Shown here piece after piece: positions 8,542 to 17,391 of a DNA stretch of 64,000 bases. The number at the start of each line of letters is the position of its first letter. Position 1 is the stretch's first letter. The notes below the pieces were generated by a model. That model was not told the origin of the DNA. It worked only from the letters and a program-made list of their open reading frames with translations, and did not search any database. The translations under genes and the position numbers were made by a program. This DNA comes from CAWCWN01 sp963799245 (GTDB taxonomy: Bacteria > Chloroflexota > Ktedonobacteria > Ktedonobacterales > Ktedonobacteraceae), in NCBI GenBank assembly GCA_963799245.1, contig CAWCWN010000003.1, forward strand, positions 1 through 64,000, written 5' to 3'.

Positions 8542-9634
8542 TTAGAGTTGGAAGCGCGTACCAGCCAGCTTATATGCTGCATGGTCGGCACGGAAGCTAT
8601 CAGCGTTGCTGCCGCGCGCCGCCGCAAGAAAATCTGCGAGCAGCTGAAGCGGAATGACCGTCAGAAGCGGCGTCAGTTCTTCGGGCAGCGTGGCCCCATC
8701 CGCGACGGCAAAGCGCGACCAGCCGCTGCGCTCAAATAAAGCAGCCGTCTCTGCAGAGGGAGCCTCACCAACCAGCCAGACGTGGGCGGCGATTTCGCCC
8801 GCTGCCAACAAAAAATCGGCCATGCGCTTCTCCGCCCTGCCTTTGACAGAGATGGGAATGAGCACATCCTCAAGCTCAAAGGCCACCTGAGGGCCATGGA
8901 TGGCCTGCTCCAGCTCAAAACCCTCGGTCGTTACATAGGCGGCCTCTTTGGCCTTAAGCGCGCCTTCGGGCGCCGTAATGGCATTGGGTCCCGCGCCCAC
9001 AAAGTAGATACGGCGCTGATGGGCTACGGCCTCGCGGGCTATGGCCTCTACCTCGCCTGCGCGCGCAAGGATATTCTCCATGAGGACCGGTAGAGATGCC
9101 AGGCCCTGCTGGGGCACGCTGCGCCGTCTCAGCGTGCCCCAGCAGGGCGGCCAGGCGGCTAACGATCTGTGCCAGGCGTGTCAACGTGCTCACATAGCTA
9201 ATTGAGTGGGTAGACGAGGGCTCCTGCGCTACTGTCTCAATTACGACTTCCGGCCCTTGCATCTCTGAGTTCTTGCCGGTGATCCCAATTGTGGCCACCT
9301 TTGCCTCCAGGGCGCGCTGCACCGCCAGTTTGCCATGGAGCTTACTGCCGCGATGACTGATTACTATCACGCTGTCATCCGCGCGCAGCGGCCGTGGATA
9401 CTGCACAAATTCGAACGAGCGCACACCCCAGGCATCTGCTCCAGCCAGCCGCAGCAGGTATTCCCCGCCAACGGCGGCATGAAAGCTTGTGCCGATGCCC
9501 GCGAGGAATATGCGCCGGGTCTGTGCAAGTCTCTCAGCCGCCAGCTCTGGTCCATGCCAATCCATCAGTAATGCGCGTACAGCCTGTGGCTGTGCGAAAA
9601 TCGAACGATAGAGCCCACTCGTCGTCTCTGCCAT
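8542..9634 (-). pseudogene. Double SIS-domain protein (GlmS-isomerase-like), frameshifted
   Basis: The protein resembles the sugar isomerase half of glucosamine-6-phosphate synthase, without the glutaminase domain. The first SIS domain (IFLAGIGTSFHAAVGGEY, DSVIVISHRG) runs from 9634 to about 9120. The second (RRIYFVGAGPNAITAPEGALK, EGFELEQAIHGP) runs to 8542 in another frame. The frame changes inside a 19-bp perfect inverted repeat at 9103-9148, between AETAQR and VPQQGLASLP. Joined, the protein would be about 360 residues, normal for AgaS or GlmS-like SIS proteins that bind phosphosugars. Start ATG 9634 has AGGAGGC in front and a promoter at 9664-9691. Confidence 0.75.
9103..9148. repeat. 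19-bp perfect inverted repeat, 8-nt loop
   Basis: Arms 9103-9121 and 9130-9148 are exact reverse complements (GCCCTGCTGGGGCACGCTG), separated by CGCCGTCT. The repeat lies inside the SIS-domain gene exactly where the reading frame is lost. Such a hairpin can cause polymerase slippage in the cell or in sequencing. Confidence 0.9.
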
Positions 9635-9663
9635 AGTGAAAGCCTCCTGTTATATTTTCCTCT

Positions 9664-9691
9664 ATAGTACACGAGGTGAGGGGTGTTGCAA
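9664..9691 (-). promoter_or_regulatory. Sigma-70-type promoter of the SIS gene
   Basis: On the minus strand TTGCAA (9686-9691) and TACTAT (9664-9669) are 16 bp apart, about 30 bp upstream of the start codon at 9634, with AGGAGG between. Confidence 0.55.
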
Positions 9692-9857
9692 ACAGCCAAG
9701 CCGCACAGCCGACGCCGCTCGCTATACAGCCAAAAGGCTTATATTCCCCTCCCAGGCGCGTTACTGGAGCTCTGCTTGCTGCGTATTTTGTACATAAAAA
9801 AGAGAGACGTTGTGAGGGCAAATCACGGCAAGCCCGTGACGTAGACCACATTGAGGA

Positions 9858-9886
9858 TTGACGACAGGGAACGTAGTGTTTAAAAT
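9858..9886 (+). promoter_or_regulatory. Sigma-70-type promoter of the kinase gene
   Basis: TTGACG (9858-9863), a 17-bp spacer and TAAAAT (9881-9886) stand about 90 bp before the kinase start. The rest of the 344-bp divergent region 9635-9978 holds nothing else I can name. Confidence 0.5.
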
Positions 9887-9978
9887 GGAGGGGAGCTCTG
9901 CTTGTAGCACCTCGTTTTTCACATCTCTGGGATGGAGCTTGTTTGCTCTTGTGGGGGGGTTAGAGAAGGATCTCTGCC

Positions 9979-11688
9979 ATGACAACGATCAGGGGTCGGT
10001 TCCTTATCGGTAAAGTAATCGGTTCATGTGTTATTGAGAACCTCCTTGCCCAAGGAGGTTCAAGTGCTGTCTTTCTGGCTCAACAAAGCTCACCTGAACG
10101 TAAGGTTGCCATCAAGGTCTTTTTGCCGCGCACCCATATGCATGCGCAGCAGCAGAAAGAATTTTACGCTCGTTTTCTCCTCGAAGCAGAGGCCGCCAGT
10201 CGCCTGGATCACCCCCATATCTTGCCCATTTATTCGTATGGAGAACAGGACGGTTTGCCTTATATCATCATGCCTTATATGTCCGGAGGTACATTGCGTG
10301 ATTACGTCGCCGAACATGGCCCCCTCACTTTAAGCCAGACCCAATGGTACCTGGAACAACTGGCGGCGGCGCTGGACTATGCGCACCAGGCACATGGGTA
10401 TGTCCATTGCGATGTCAAACCGGCCAACATCCTCGTGGACAGCGATGGCAGCGCGGTGCTGTCAGACTTTGGCATTGCCCATTTGATGCAGCCAGGAACT
10501 GTAGCATCCTCCAGCAACCCTACACCCAGATCAGCAGAGATGATGATGGGCACGCCGGATTATATTTCACCCGAACAGGCGCTGGGGCAACGCCTGGATG
10601 GCCGTTCGGATATCTACTCGCTGGGCATTACGCTTTTCTATCTCCTGACGACAAGACTTCCTTTCAGGGCCGAATCGACAATTGCGGTCGCCCTGTTACA
10701 GGTACATGAACCACCGCCGCCGCTCAGTCTGCTGCGAGCCGACGTCTCTCCCGCTATTGATCACGTGCTTCAGAAGGCGCTTGCTAAACGACCGGAAGAG
10801 CGCTTTCAAACGGCCGGTGAGTTCAGCGCGGCCTTTACCTCGGCCGTTGAGGAGACTGTCGCGACCTACGCGCCGTATGCTGGAGACAAAGCGGCTCTGC
10901 AACATCCTCACCCCGCGCAAGCGATACGCGCCAAAGCTCGCCTTGTCTTGCCCGGCGCCCGGCCAGTTGTACAGCTCAGGCCTGCCGCTGCTCAACGCAG
11001 GTTCAGCTTTGCGCGCATGCTTATAGCGGTGATATTGCTGCTACTGGTCGCAGGCGCAGCAGCATTTGGAGGAGGCTTAGCGGTTATGCATATCCTGCAT
11101 GTAGCCCCCACCAACGCCCAGAGCCTGGTCCCCCCCAATGCGGCGGGCGATGGCCTGGCAGATAATGGAGATTGGCCCGCTGGCGGCACGTTTTTCTTTT
11201 CAGGCAACTCGTATCATATTCAGAACGGGTTAGCGCATAACGTGGCTCTCGCGCTCTACGCCAATCACCAGTATACAAACTTTCGTCTGACGGTAACGGC
11301 CGCTGAACTGCATGGTACAGGCAATGGTGCCGACTACTATGGAGTGGTCTTGCGGGGCAGCGCCGACCAGTCCCATTACTACCTGTTTGAGGTTGTTGCA
11401 TGGGGTGGGGGACAATACCAGTTCTCGCGTTATGATGGCGATGGCCACTGGGATATCCTGGCCGGAGGAGTGGCCCCCTCACTGTTGAGCGGGCCCGGCA
11501 AAAGTAACATGATCACGGTGCTTGCCAGGGGCGATACCTTTAGTTTCTGGATAAATGGCATATGCGTCCAGGGGCCGCTGCATGATACATCGCGAGCGGC
11601 CTTATCCGCCGGAGAAGTCGGTCTCTCGGTCGAGGAACAGGGCACCGAAATCGCATTTTCGCACCTGTATGTGAGCACACTCGCGTAA
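9979..11688 (+). CDS. Membrane Ser/Thr protein kinase with extracellular domain
   Basis: A Hanks-type (PknB-like) kinase of 569 residues. The kinase domain (about 15-285) has VAIK with Lys46, an alpha-C glutamate near 69-71, HCDVKPANIL (Asp145, with Cys in place of the usual Arg of HRD), DFG at 163-165 and GTPDYISPEQA in the activation segment. A proline/alanine-rich linker leads to one membrane span (about 347-372). The outer C-terminal domain of about 190 residues (FRLTVTAAELHG, YYLFEVVAWGGGQYQFSRYDG) resembles LamG/DUF1080 sugar-binding folds, so the protein may sense carbohydrate or wall material. All catalytic residues are present. It stands alone behind its own promoter. Confidence 0.93.
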   Translation: MTTIRGRFLIGKVIGSCVIENLLAQGGSSAVFLAQQSSPERKVAIKVFLPRTHMHAQQQKEFYARFLLEAEAASRLDHPHILPIYSYGEQDGLPYIIMPYMSGGTLRDYVAEHGPLTLSQTQWYLEQLAAALDYAHQAHGYVHCDVKPANILVDSDGSAVLSDFGIAHLMQPGTVASSSNPTPRSAEMMMGTPDYISPEQALGQRLDGRSDIYSLGITLFYLLTTRLPFRAESTIAVALLQVHEPPPPLSLLRADVSPAIDHVLQKALAKRPEERFQTAGEFSAAFTSAVEETVATYAPYAGDKAALQHPHPAQAIRAKARLVLPGARPVVQLRPAAAQRRFSFARMLIAVILLLLVAGAAAFGGGLAVMHILHVAPTNAQSLVPPNAAGDGLADNGDWPAGGTFFFSGNSYHIQNGLAHNVALALYANHQYTNFRLTVTAAELHGTGNGADYYGVVLRGSADQSHYYLFEVVAWGGGQYQFSRYDGDGHWDILAGGVAPSLLSGPGKSNMITVLARGDTFSFWINGICVQGPLHDTSRAALSAGEVGLSVEEQGTEIAFSHLYVSTLA

Positions 11689-11745
11689 AGCCGTGCGTTC
11701 CAGTGCGGCGTAAATCATTGGTCATGTTTTGGCCCTGTTAAGGAA

Positions 11746-11774
11746 TTGACATCACATGCTCAAGGCTCTATACT
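11746..11774 (+). promoter_or_regulatory. Near-consensus promoter of the ferredoxin gene
   Basis: TTGACA (11746-11751), exactly 17 bp, then TATACT (11769-11774). The ferredoxin ATG is at 11848, with AGAGGAGGATA in front. Confidence 0.75.
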
Positions 11775-11847
11775 GAATGAGGCCGAACAATTAAACTTTG
11801 CCGCCGCACATTTCTCTGTGGCGTGCTAAGAGGAGGATACGTAAACC

Positions 11848-12108
11848 ATGACCTATGTGATTACTCAGCCGTGCATTGGCGTTAAAGATGCTTCGTGTGT
11901 GGATGTCTGCCCGGTTGACTGCATTCATCCCTCACAGAATGAAGAAGGGTTTGAAGCGGCTGAGCAGCTATACATCAATCCTGATGAGTGCATTGACTGT
12001 GGCGCCTGCGAGCCAGCTTGCCCCGTAACCGCTATTTTTGAAGAATCCGCCACACCGGAAGAATGGAAACACTTTATTAAAATAAACGCTGACTTCTTCA
12101 AAGTTTGA
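11848..12108 (+). CDS. fdxA: 7Fe-type ferredoxin (FdxA-like)
   Basis: A soluble electron carrier of 86 residues. The first cluster motif is C9-x7-C17-x3-C21-P, the spacing of the [3Fe-4S] site in 7Fe ferredoxins, with an extra Cys25. The second is C48-x2-C51-x2-C54-x3-C58-P, a [4Fe-4S] site. The C-terminal tail (PEEWKHFIKINADFF) matches the FdxA family. The strong ribosome-binding site and consensus promoter suggest high expression. No reductase or dehydrogenase gene is adjacent, so the partner is unknown. Confidence 0.93.
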   Translation: MTYVITQPCIGVKDASCVDVCPVDCIHPSQNEEGFEAAEQLYINPDECIDCGACEPACPVTAIFEESATPEEWKHFIKINADFFKV

Positions 12109-12202
12109 CACTCTCGCCTTATATAGATCGAGGAGTTGGCAGCTTACATCGCTTCCTGCTTCTCCGGCGTAGCTGAGTATCTCAGGCGTTCAAGTGCCTC
12201 TG

Positions 12203-12211
12203 TGATATAAT
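12203..12211 (+). promoter_or_regulatory. Extended -10 promoter element
   Basis: TGATATAAT fits an extended -10 (TGn-TATAAT). No good -35 box lies 16-18 bp upstream. It is 51 bp before the start at 12262. Confidence 0.5.
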
Positions 12212-12261
12212 GCTGCTTGCGAATACAGTAACGCACACTACTTCCAAGGGAGCAACCTCCT

Positions 12262-12915
12262 ATGCCAATAACACGACGTAGACGCGCAAATCCACCCGAG
12301 CAACCGGAAAATAACAATAATAACAATAATCATGCCGTGGAACAGCCAGTAGATCAGAATCTGGAGTCCTCATCGCCCGAACAGCCCGTACAGGGACAGG
12401 AGACCGCGGCGGATGAGGCGCAGAACCCGGCCTCAGATGACCGGCCAACGGTAACGCCTCCACCTCCGTACACGCCCGTCGTGCCTCCGATGCCGACAAA
12501 TGGCGCCGACTCACAGGGCTATACACCTACGATTGAGAGCGGCAGGCGCACAGCACGCGGTGAGCTCTTCAGGCGTCCACCCCAGGTGCCCCATCAGCCT
12601 CCTCAGGGGCAGCAGCCGCCCACGGCACCTATCCCGCAGCAGGCAGCTCCCTTGCAGGCTCCGACGCATGAAATATCGCTGCCTCTGGGCAACCTGCTAC
12701 ACCTGGCCTATAATCCCGGTTACACAGGCTCAGATGAGGCGCGCAGCACATTACTGGCTCAGCTAGCCGATGAGAGTAAAGCTGGCGGACGGGCGCGCTG
12801 CTGGAATTGTGGCTCGATTGCAATCGCCTATGATCGCTGGAGCACGCGCAGCAAGACCTTTGGCGAGGTCGGCATTGCTTTCTGTGAGATTTGCGGCGTA
12901 TGGAGCGTGCTCTAG
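12262..12915 (+). CDS. Pro/Gln-rich protein with C-terminal zinc ribbon
   Basis: A 217-residue protein. Residues 1-135 are low-complexity (a run of seven Asn, then Pro/Gln-rich) and probably disordered. The C-terminal 80 residues are ordered (LGNLLHLAYNPGYTG) and end with CWNCGSIAIAYDRWS and CEICGVWSVL, a likely zinc ribbon with two CxxC knuckles. The function is unknown; such tails occur in lineage-specific Ktedonobacteria proteins. An AGGGAGCAACC lies before the ATG. It is followed closely by another small zinc-binding protein. Confidence 0.75.
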   Translation: MPITRRRRANPPEQPENNNNNNNHAVEQPVDQNLESSSPEQPVQGQETAADEAQNPASDDRPTVTPPPPYTPVVPPMPTNGADSQGYTPTIESGRRTARGELFRRPPQVPHQPPQGQQPPTAPIPQQAAPLQAPTHEISLPLGNLLHLAYNPGYTGSDEARSTLLAQLADESKAGGRARCWNCGSIAIAYDRWSTRSKTFGEVGIAFCEICGVWSVL

Positions 12916-12947
12916 GCCACTGCACTGCGGACTTTCGCGTTGTCTTT

Positions 12948-12989
12948 CTAGCTTTCTTTCTTTCTTTCTTCCTTTCTTCCTTCCTTCTC
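12948..12989 (+). repeat. Polypyrimidine microsatellite
   Basis: About 42 bases of CTTT/CTTC units (CTTTCTTTCTTTCTTCC and so on) lie between two zinc-ribbon genes. A tract like this is prone to slippage and could change the spacing before the next gene. Confidence 0.8.
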
Positions 12990-13031
12990 ACTCACAAGGC
13001 GGATTATCTCTTGCGCAGAGGAGCGATACAT

Positions 13032-13238
13032 ATGTCAGAGAATCAAGGAGAACTGCCAGTGTGTCATTGCCCGGCATGTGGGGGCTTAATGGCGAAGCGT
13101 GCCGGGAGTTCTTTCTACTGGCACGCCGATGCCAATCACCCGCCCTGTGCCATTACCAATATCAGCGAGCCACCCCTGGCAGCGAAGGAAACTGTTCATC
13201 CGGAGCCGCCTCCCAGGAAGAAGCGGCAGAAAAAATAA
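13032..13238 (+). CDS. Small zinc-ribbon-like protein
   Basis: A 68-residue protein that starts MSENQGELPVCHCPACGG and continues FYWHADANHPPCAI. The CxC-x2-C pair with a later HADANHPPC suggests one zinc site. The tail is Pro/Lys-rich (PPRKKRQKK). The ATG at 13032 is preceded by GCAGAGGAG. I do not recognise the family. It probably shares a transcript with the zinc-ribbon gene upstream. Confidence 0.65.
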   Translation: MSENQGELPVCHCPACGGLMAKRAGSSFYWHADANHPPCAITNISEPPLAAKETVHPEPPPRKKRQKK

Positions 13239-13415
13239 AGACGTCTCGCCGCGCACCGGCCGCGCGACGTATCGCCCCCTTTACAACAGCTCTGGCAAGA
13301 TGGCCGCTATGCAACTACCAACCCTCCTTGTACGTATATTCAGCAGAGTTAGTGGCACCTGCGGTGAACCGCGGCGCGATGTTTTTAGCATATTCTGCTA
13401 AACGAGGTTTACCTG

Positions 13416-14165
13416 ATGTATAATTATCCGAATAACAATAGTCCCTTTGGCTCCAGGCGCGACGGGTTTGGCTCCCGGAGCTACCAGTATCAAACATCAC
13501 CTTATGGCAATGAGCAAACGCAGTCAAGCAGCCTGATCAGTAAAGTCATGGGCCTGATGGCCTTCGCGTTTCTCTTTGCCTTCGTAGGCGCGCTGATTGG
13601 TATCTTTGTACTGGGCCCGGGCGCCTACTGGATCTTCGCCATTGCCGGGCTGGTGGTGCTGATCATCCTGCGTTTCGCCATTCAGAAACCAGGCCTCAAT
13701 CTCTTTCTGCTCTACCTGTTCACCTTTATTGAGGGCATGGCGATCTCGCCAATCATTGGCTACTACCTGTCCACTGGTGGCAGCTATCTCCTGGCCGAAG
13801 CCTTTTTAATCACGGCCATCACCACGCTGGCGCTGTCGGCCTACGCCTGGCTGACCAAGCGCGACTTCACGCGCATCGGCGACTACCTCTTCTTTGGCCT
13901 CATCCTGCTGCTGGTGACCAGCATCCTGGGAATCTTCCTGGGCGGCATTTTCCATACAACTCTCTTCCAGTTGATCATCGCCTTCTTTGGAGTGGTGCTC
14001 TTTTCGGGCTATATGCTGTTCTATATACAGCGCGCCAGGTACATGGCCGACACTATGCCCAACGCGATCGGCCTGACGGTCTCCCTGTTCATTACAGTCC
14101 TGAATCTCTTCCTCTACATCCTGGAGATTCTCTCGATTGTGCAGGGTGGAGGGCGCCGCCGCTAA
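13416..14165 (+). CDS. Bax inhibitor-1/YccA family membrane protein
   Basis: A 249-residue integral membrane protein. The N-terminal ~45 residues are hydrophilic and rich in Asn/Gly/Ser/Tyr, and seven hydrophobic segments follow, the layout of the BI-1 (TMBIM) family. Typical family stretches are FTFIEGMAISPIIGYY and ITTLALSAYAWLTKRDF. Family members act as calcium-leak channels or regulate membrane proteases; which applies here cannot be told. A weak AGG stands before the ATG. A hairpin at 14265-14290 probably ends the transcript. Confidence 0.9.
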   Translation: MYNYPNNNSPFGSRRDGFGSRSYQYQTSPYGNEQTQSSSLISKVMGLMAFAFLFAFVGALIGIFVLGPGAYWIFAIAGLVVLIILRFAIQKPGLNLFLLYLFTFIEGMAISPIIGYYLSTGGSYLLAEAFLITAITTLALSAYAWLTKRDFTRIGDYLFFGLILLLVTSILGIFLGGIFHTTLFQLIIAFFGVVLFSGYMLFYIQRARYMADTMPNAIGLTVSLFITVLNLFLYILEILSIVQGGGRRR

Positions 14166-14264
14166 TACCCATAGTCGTTCAGTTATTACCTCAATACCGC
14201 CTGGAGAGGGTGCCGCGGACAGGCTGGTCACTCTTCTCTCAAACGGGCCATGCCAGCGAGAAGC

Positions 14265-14290
14265 GGGGGAGTAGACGTTGTCTACCCCCC
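14265..14290 (+). terminator. Hairpin terminator after the BI-1 gene
   Basis: GGGGG-A-GTAGAC / GTCTACCCCCC with a GTT loop forms a strong stem with one bulged A, followed by TTT. The 309-bp gap 14166-14474 contains this and a TATAAT at 14308-14313 without a well-spaced -35, possibly part of the thioredoxin promoter. Confidence 0.6.
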
Positions 14291-14474
14291 TTTGATGGAC
14301 GTAATTGTATAATAGAAGCTAGGACCAGAGGGAATAAGCGACGCCAAACGTTTGTTTTCTTCTGGTGAAAGTAACAGTATCTCAGGCCGCCTGCAATGTA
14401 GCTCTGTTGAGCTGGATGAGAGGCTCTAGCGTGCGAAAAATTCAAACTATAGTGAAAGAGAGTGAGTGAAACCA

Positions 14475-14822
14475 ATGGGAAACCATGCCAATCTTGTGTA
14501 TGTGGGTGACCAGGATTTCGAGTCACAGGTACTTAAATCAGACAAACCAGTTGTGGTCGATTTCTGGGCCGATTGGTGCGGTCCATGTCGCTCTATTGCT
14601 CCATATTATGAAGAGCTGAGCGATCAATATCAGGGCAAACTGCGCTTCGCCAAGGTTGATACCGATGCGAACCCACGCACACCGATCCGCCTGGGTATCC
14701 AGGGTATTCCAACCTTCATCATCTTTAAAGGTGGTGCAGAGGTTGGCCGTGTGGTGGGTGCAGACCGCATGCGCCTCAAGAAAGAGTTGGATCGCGTCGC
14801 CACCGAAAGCGGCGTTGCTTAA
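14475..14822 (+). CDS. trxA: Thioredoxin
   Basis: A 115-residue thioredoxin that reduces protein disulfides in the cytoplasm. The active site WCGPC has Cys35 and Cys38, the buried Asp is in VVVDFWADWCGPC, and the cis-proline is in GIQGIPTFIIFKGG. Length is standard with a short N-terminal extension. The ATG at 14475 is preferred to the GTG at 14466 because it gives the usual start. A terminator follows at 14846-14878. No thioredoxin reductase is nearby. Confidence 0.95.
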   Translation: MGNHANLVYVGDQDFESQVLKSDKPVVVDFWADWCGPCRSIAPYYEELSDQYQGKLRFAKVDTDANPRTPIRLGIQGIPTFIIFKGGAEVGRVVGADRMRLKKELDRVATESGVA

Positions 14823-14845
14823 CATTTTCCCTCCATATATAGGAG

Positions 14846-14886
14846 GAGCCCGGCAGCTCAAAATGGGCCGCCGGGCTCTTCTGCTT
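14846..14886 (+). terminator. Intrinsic terminator after thioredoxin
   Basis: GAGCCCGGC (14846-14854) pairs with GCCGGGCTC (14870-14878), followed by TTCTGCTTTT. Confidence 0.8.
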
Positions 14887-15051
14887 TTATATTTCCTTAA
14901 CTGAACGACTATGGGTGTTAGAGGGAGAAGGTGGTACCATTGGCGCTTTTGCTTGACTACAGCCAGGCGACCCTCTAAACTTGAAGCTAAGAACTGCCCG
15001 GGGGAAAAGCAGCTTCTCTGGTCTGGGGAAAATGTAGAGGATATTTACAGC

Positions 15052-16212
15052 ATGCAAAGCGGCACACGACCTTCTATACGCATGGCGGCGGCAATATTTT
15101 GCCTTTTGCTTGTCCTGGTATCTTTGATGATCGTACAAGCTCACTCTCATGCCGCCAACGTAGCCGCGCAGACGGTCCTTGACACGAATACACTAACGCC
15201 GACGGGGACGCCCACCAGTTCGCCTACGCCCACCCCCTCACCTACCCCCAGGCCCAGGCCTACCCCTACCCCCAGGCCCAGGCCCACCCCTACCCCCAGG
15301 CCCAGGCCCACCCCCGCCCCCACGATGGCAGCTACACCGACGCCGGCGGCAGTCGCCACGGTTACGCCGCTAGTAAAAATGACGGCCACGGCTCTCCCGA
15401 CAGCTACGGCCGGGATGTATCAAACGCCTACTCCTCCTGCGAGCGCGCCGACTACCACGACAAACGGTGGCGGCAATGGAACACCGACACAGAATCAACC
15501 AGGAAACGGGAACAGCAGCGGCCTGGGTGGCCATTTCATCCCATACATTATTGGCAGCTCAGTCTTTGTGGTCCTTGTGAGCGGCGTACTGGTGAGCCTC
15601 CTACTGGTACGCAAACGCCTGCTGCCGGTGGCGGTGCCACAGCAGAATTTACCACGCAGCGGAGCTCAGCCTTGGCAGCGAACACGTCCAGCGAGTATGC
15701 ATGGGAATACCAATATGTATGGTTACGGCAACGGGAGCAGCCCCCTCCAAAATCAGGCGCCAGCAAATGCCGCCATCTTCAACCCGGTGAACGGCTTCCC
15801 GCTCGCGGCCATTGCCCCTGCGCCCGTAGCCCCGAATATCTTCTCAGGCCCGGGCTTCTCTCAACCCACCAGTACAGGCTTTGCGAATTTGCAAACGAGC
15901 ACCTCGCTCCAGCAGCAGGGAACTGCTAACCCTGGTGGTGGTCCTCCCCAGCAGCCAGCCCTGGCAATGCCGCCTGCTACCTGGCTATCAGACGAGCAGC
16001 TAAAAACTAGCAGGCGAGCCGCCACTCGGCTTGTCAAGCTCGAGGTGCAGGAGCACAGCAGCGGGGCCCTACCCGTTGTAATGAGCGAACAGGCATGGCA
16101 GACGGACCACCAGACAGATGCCTCTTTCTTGCGCGACACCCTGAAGCCCTATATTCAACATGACAAACAGATCAGCGAAGCCGTAATCAGGCGCATTGAG
16201 AATCAAATATAG
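15052..16212 (+). CDS. Pro/Thr-rich anchored surface protein
   Basis: A 386-residue protein starting at the ATG at 15052, just before a signal peptide (MAAAIFCLLLVLVSLMIVQA). Residues ~45-150 are extracellular and Pro/Thr-rich with three exact PTPRPRPT repeats, probably wall-spanning and perhaps glycosylated. A membrane span lies near residues 165-190 (YIIGSSVFVVLVSGVLVSLLLV), then a Gln/Pro/Asn-rich cytoplasmic part. The last ~85 residues (WLSDEQLKTSRRAATRLVKLEV, HDKQISEAVIRRIENQI) look folded. No family is recognised. The frame is open from 14911, but that would bury the signal peptide. Confidence 0.75.
   Translation: MQSGTRPSIRMAAAIFCLLLVLVSLMIVQAHSHAANVAAQTVLDTNTLTPTGTPTSSPTPTPSPTPRPRPTPTPRPRPTPTPRPRPTPAPTMAATPTPAAVATVTPLVKMTATALPTATAGMYQTPTPPASAPTTTTNGGGNGTPTQNQPGNGNSSGLGGHFIPYIIGSSVFVVLVSGVLVSLLLVRKRLLPVAVPQQNLPRSGAQPWQRTRPASMHGNTNMYGYGNGSSPLQNQAPANAAIFNPVNGFPLAAIAPAPVAPNIFSGPGFSQPTSTGFANLQTSTSLQQQGTANPGGGPPQQPALAMPPATWLSDEQLKTSRRAATRLVKLEVQEHSSGALPVVMSEQAWQTDHQTDASFLRDTLKPYIQHDKQISEAVIRRIENQI
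15241..15312 (+). repeat. Three 24-bp tandem repeats (PTPRPRPT)
   Basis: Units 15241-15264, 15265-15288 and 15289-15312 differ at one base only. Each encodes PTPRPRPT. Copy number may vary between strains. Confidence 0.9.
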
Positions 16213-16371
16213 TTCCTTGCTCATCTTGTCGTCTGGCTCGCCCTGGCAGACTGTATATAAGTACCTTAAGGCTATGTACTTGGCTTGCGAGCACCGATCT
16301 TGTACGATCATAGTCGGTTGGTAGTATATGACTAGGTGGAGAAAAGTAGAGCAGCAGAAGAGTGTCTTCTC

Positions 16372-17373
16372 ATGAAAATACAAGTGCATGGTTTTGACTG
16401 TGAGGTCTATGCTAAAAGAGTGATGCCGGCCTTTGCGAGCTGGCTGATTGACAGAGATGAAAGCGCAATTTGCCAGCTTTTTGAACGAACCCGCTGCGCT
16501 CTCGAAGAGCAATTTCTCCCTGATACGATGAAAAGGCTGCGCGTCTGGCCAAGGGCCAGGACATTTGTCGAGGCGCTGCCTCGCGGTCCTCATAGCCGCC
16601 GGGAATATGCCAAGCTCTGTGCGGTGGAGCAGTTCACGGCCCTCAGTGACCACTACCTGCACAGCTATACTCCCCATCTTTACCAGGATTCCCCGGCTTT
16701 ACGCAGTGTCTGGGGGGCTGTAATCGAGGAATACTGTTTACCATGGTTCCATACGCCGCCCGGAGAAGCAGCGGCGGAACACGAGGAGCTTGTAGAGAAG
16801 GAAGTGGAGTTTCGCAGCGAACTGGTCTCTCTCCTGAATGCCGCAGGCCTGGCGGAGCTAGCCCAGCAGGTCAATGAGCAGAGCACGGAGGTTGAACGTA
16901 TTGATTTCGTGCCTGAGCAGGAGAAGGAAGAGACATTTGATCTGTACGGTGACGAAGAGGAGTCCGAGCCGGGCGCGCCACAGGGAGTTTTACTTGGCTC
17001 CCAGGTGCAGATTATGCGCTTACGCGGCTGGCTGGCCGGTATTTCGATCCGGGCAATGGTTCTTTTCGAGTACCTGGCCTGCCGCCGCCGCCGCATGCCT
17101 TTCGGGTATGAGGCGGGAGAGCCCTTCGGGGCATTCTGTGGATACCTGACACAGGAGGAGGTCTGGCAACTGGCCTGGTGCCTGCACAGGGTAGAATCCC
17201 CTCACCAGGCAGAGGCTGAGGAGGACGACAGGCGCTTCAACCAGGAACAGGCCGCAGGCGATGCCCCCTATCGCCTGGTCGATGAGGTTCTTCCCGCCAA
17301 TGTGCATGATTTTCTTAATGCTGTACGCCGCGCGGCCCCGCATGGGATGGGCCTGATATGTAGCATGAGTTAG
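16372..17373 (+). CDS. Conserved-looking protein of unknown function
   Basis: A 333-residue, mostly acidic and helical protein without signal peptide or membrane span (MKIQVHGFDCEVYAKR ...). A strongly acidic segment around residues 185-215 (PEQEKEETFDLYGDEEESEP) separates two parts. The second part contains GWLAGISIRAMVLFEYLACRRRRMPFGYEAGEPF. I do not recognise any family. The ATG at 16372 is chosen over the GTG at 16336. It converges on the pseudokinase gene with only 18 bases between them. Confidence 0.7.
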   Translation: MKIQVHGFDCEVYAKRVMPAFASWLIDRDESAICQLFERTRCALEEQFLPDTMKRLRVWPRARTFVEALPRGPHSRREYAKLCAVEQFTALSDHYLHSYTPHLYQDSPALRSVWGAVIEEYCLPWFHTPPGEAAAEHEELVEKEVEFRSELVSLLNAAGLAELAQQVNEQSTEVERIDFVPEQEKEETFDLYGDEEESEPGAPQGVLLGSQVQIMRLRGWLAGISIRAMVLFEYLACRRRRMPFGYEAGEPFGAFCGYLTQEEVWQLAWCLHRVESPHQAEAEEDDRRFNQEQAAGDAPYRLVDEVLPANVHDFLNAVRRAAPHGMGLICSMS

Positions 17374-17391
17374 CCCCGCTGCGCCCGCCTG

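Noticed and set aside
12948..12989. Polypyrimidine tract as a regulatory leader of the next gene
   Set aside because: It could be only a microsatellite; nothing in the sequence shows a regulatory role.
15241..15312. Possible CRISPR-like array
   Set aside because: The 24-bp units are contiguous without spacers and encode PTPRPRPT in frame; it is a protein repeat. I found no CRISPR array in the window.
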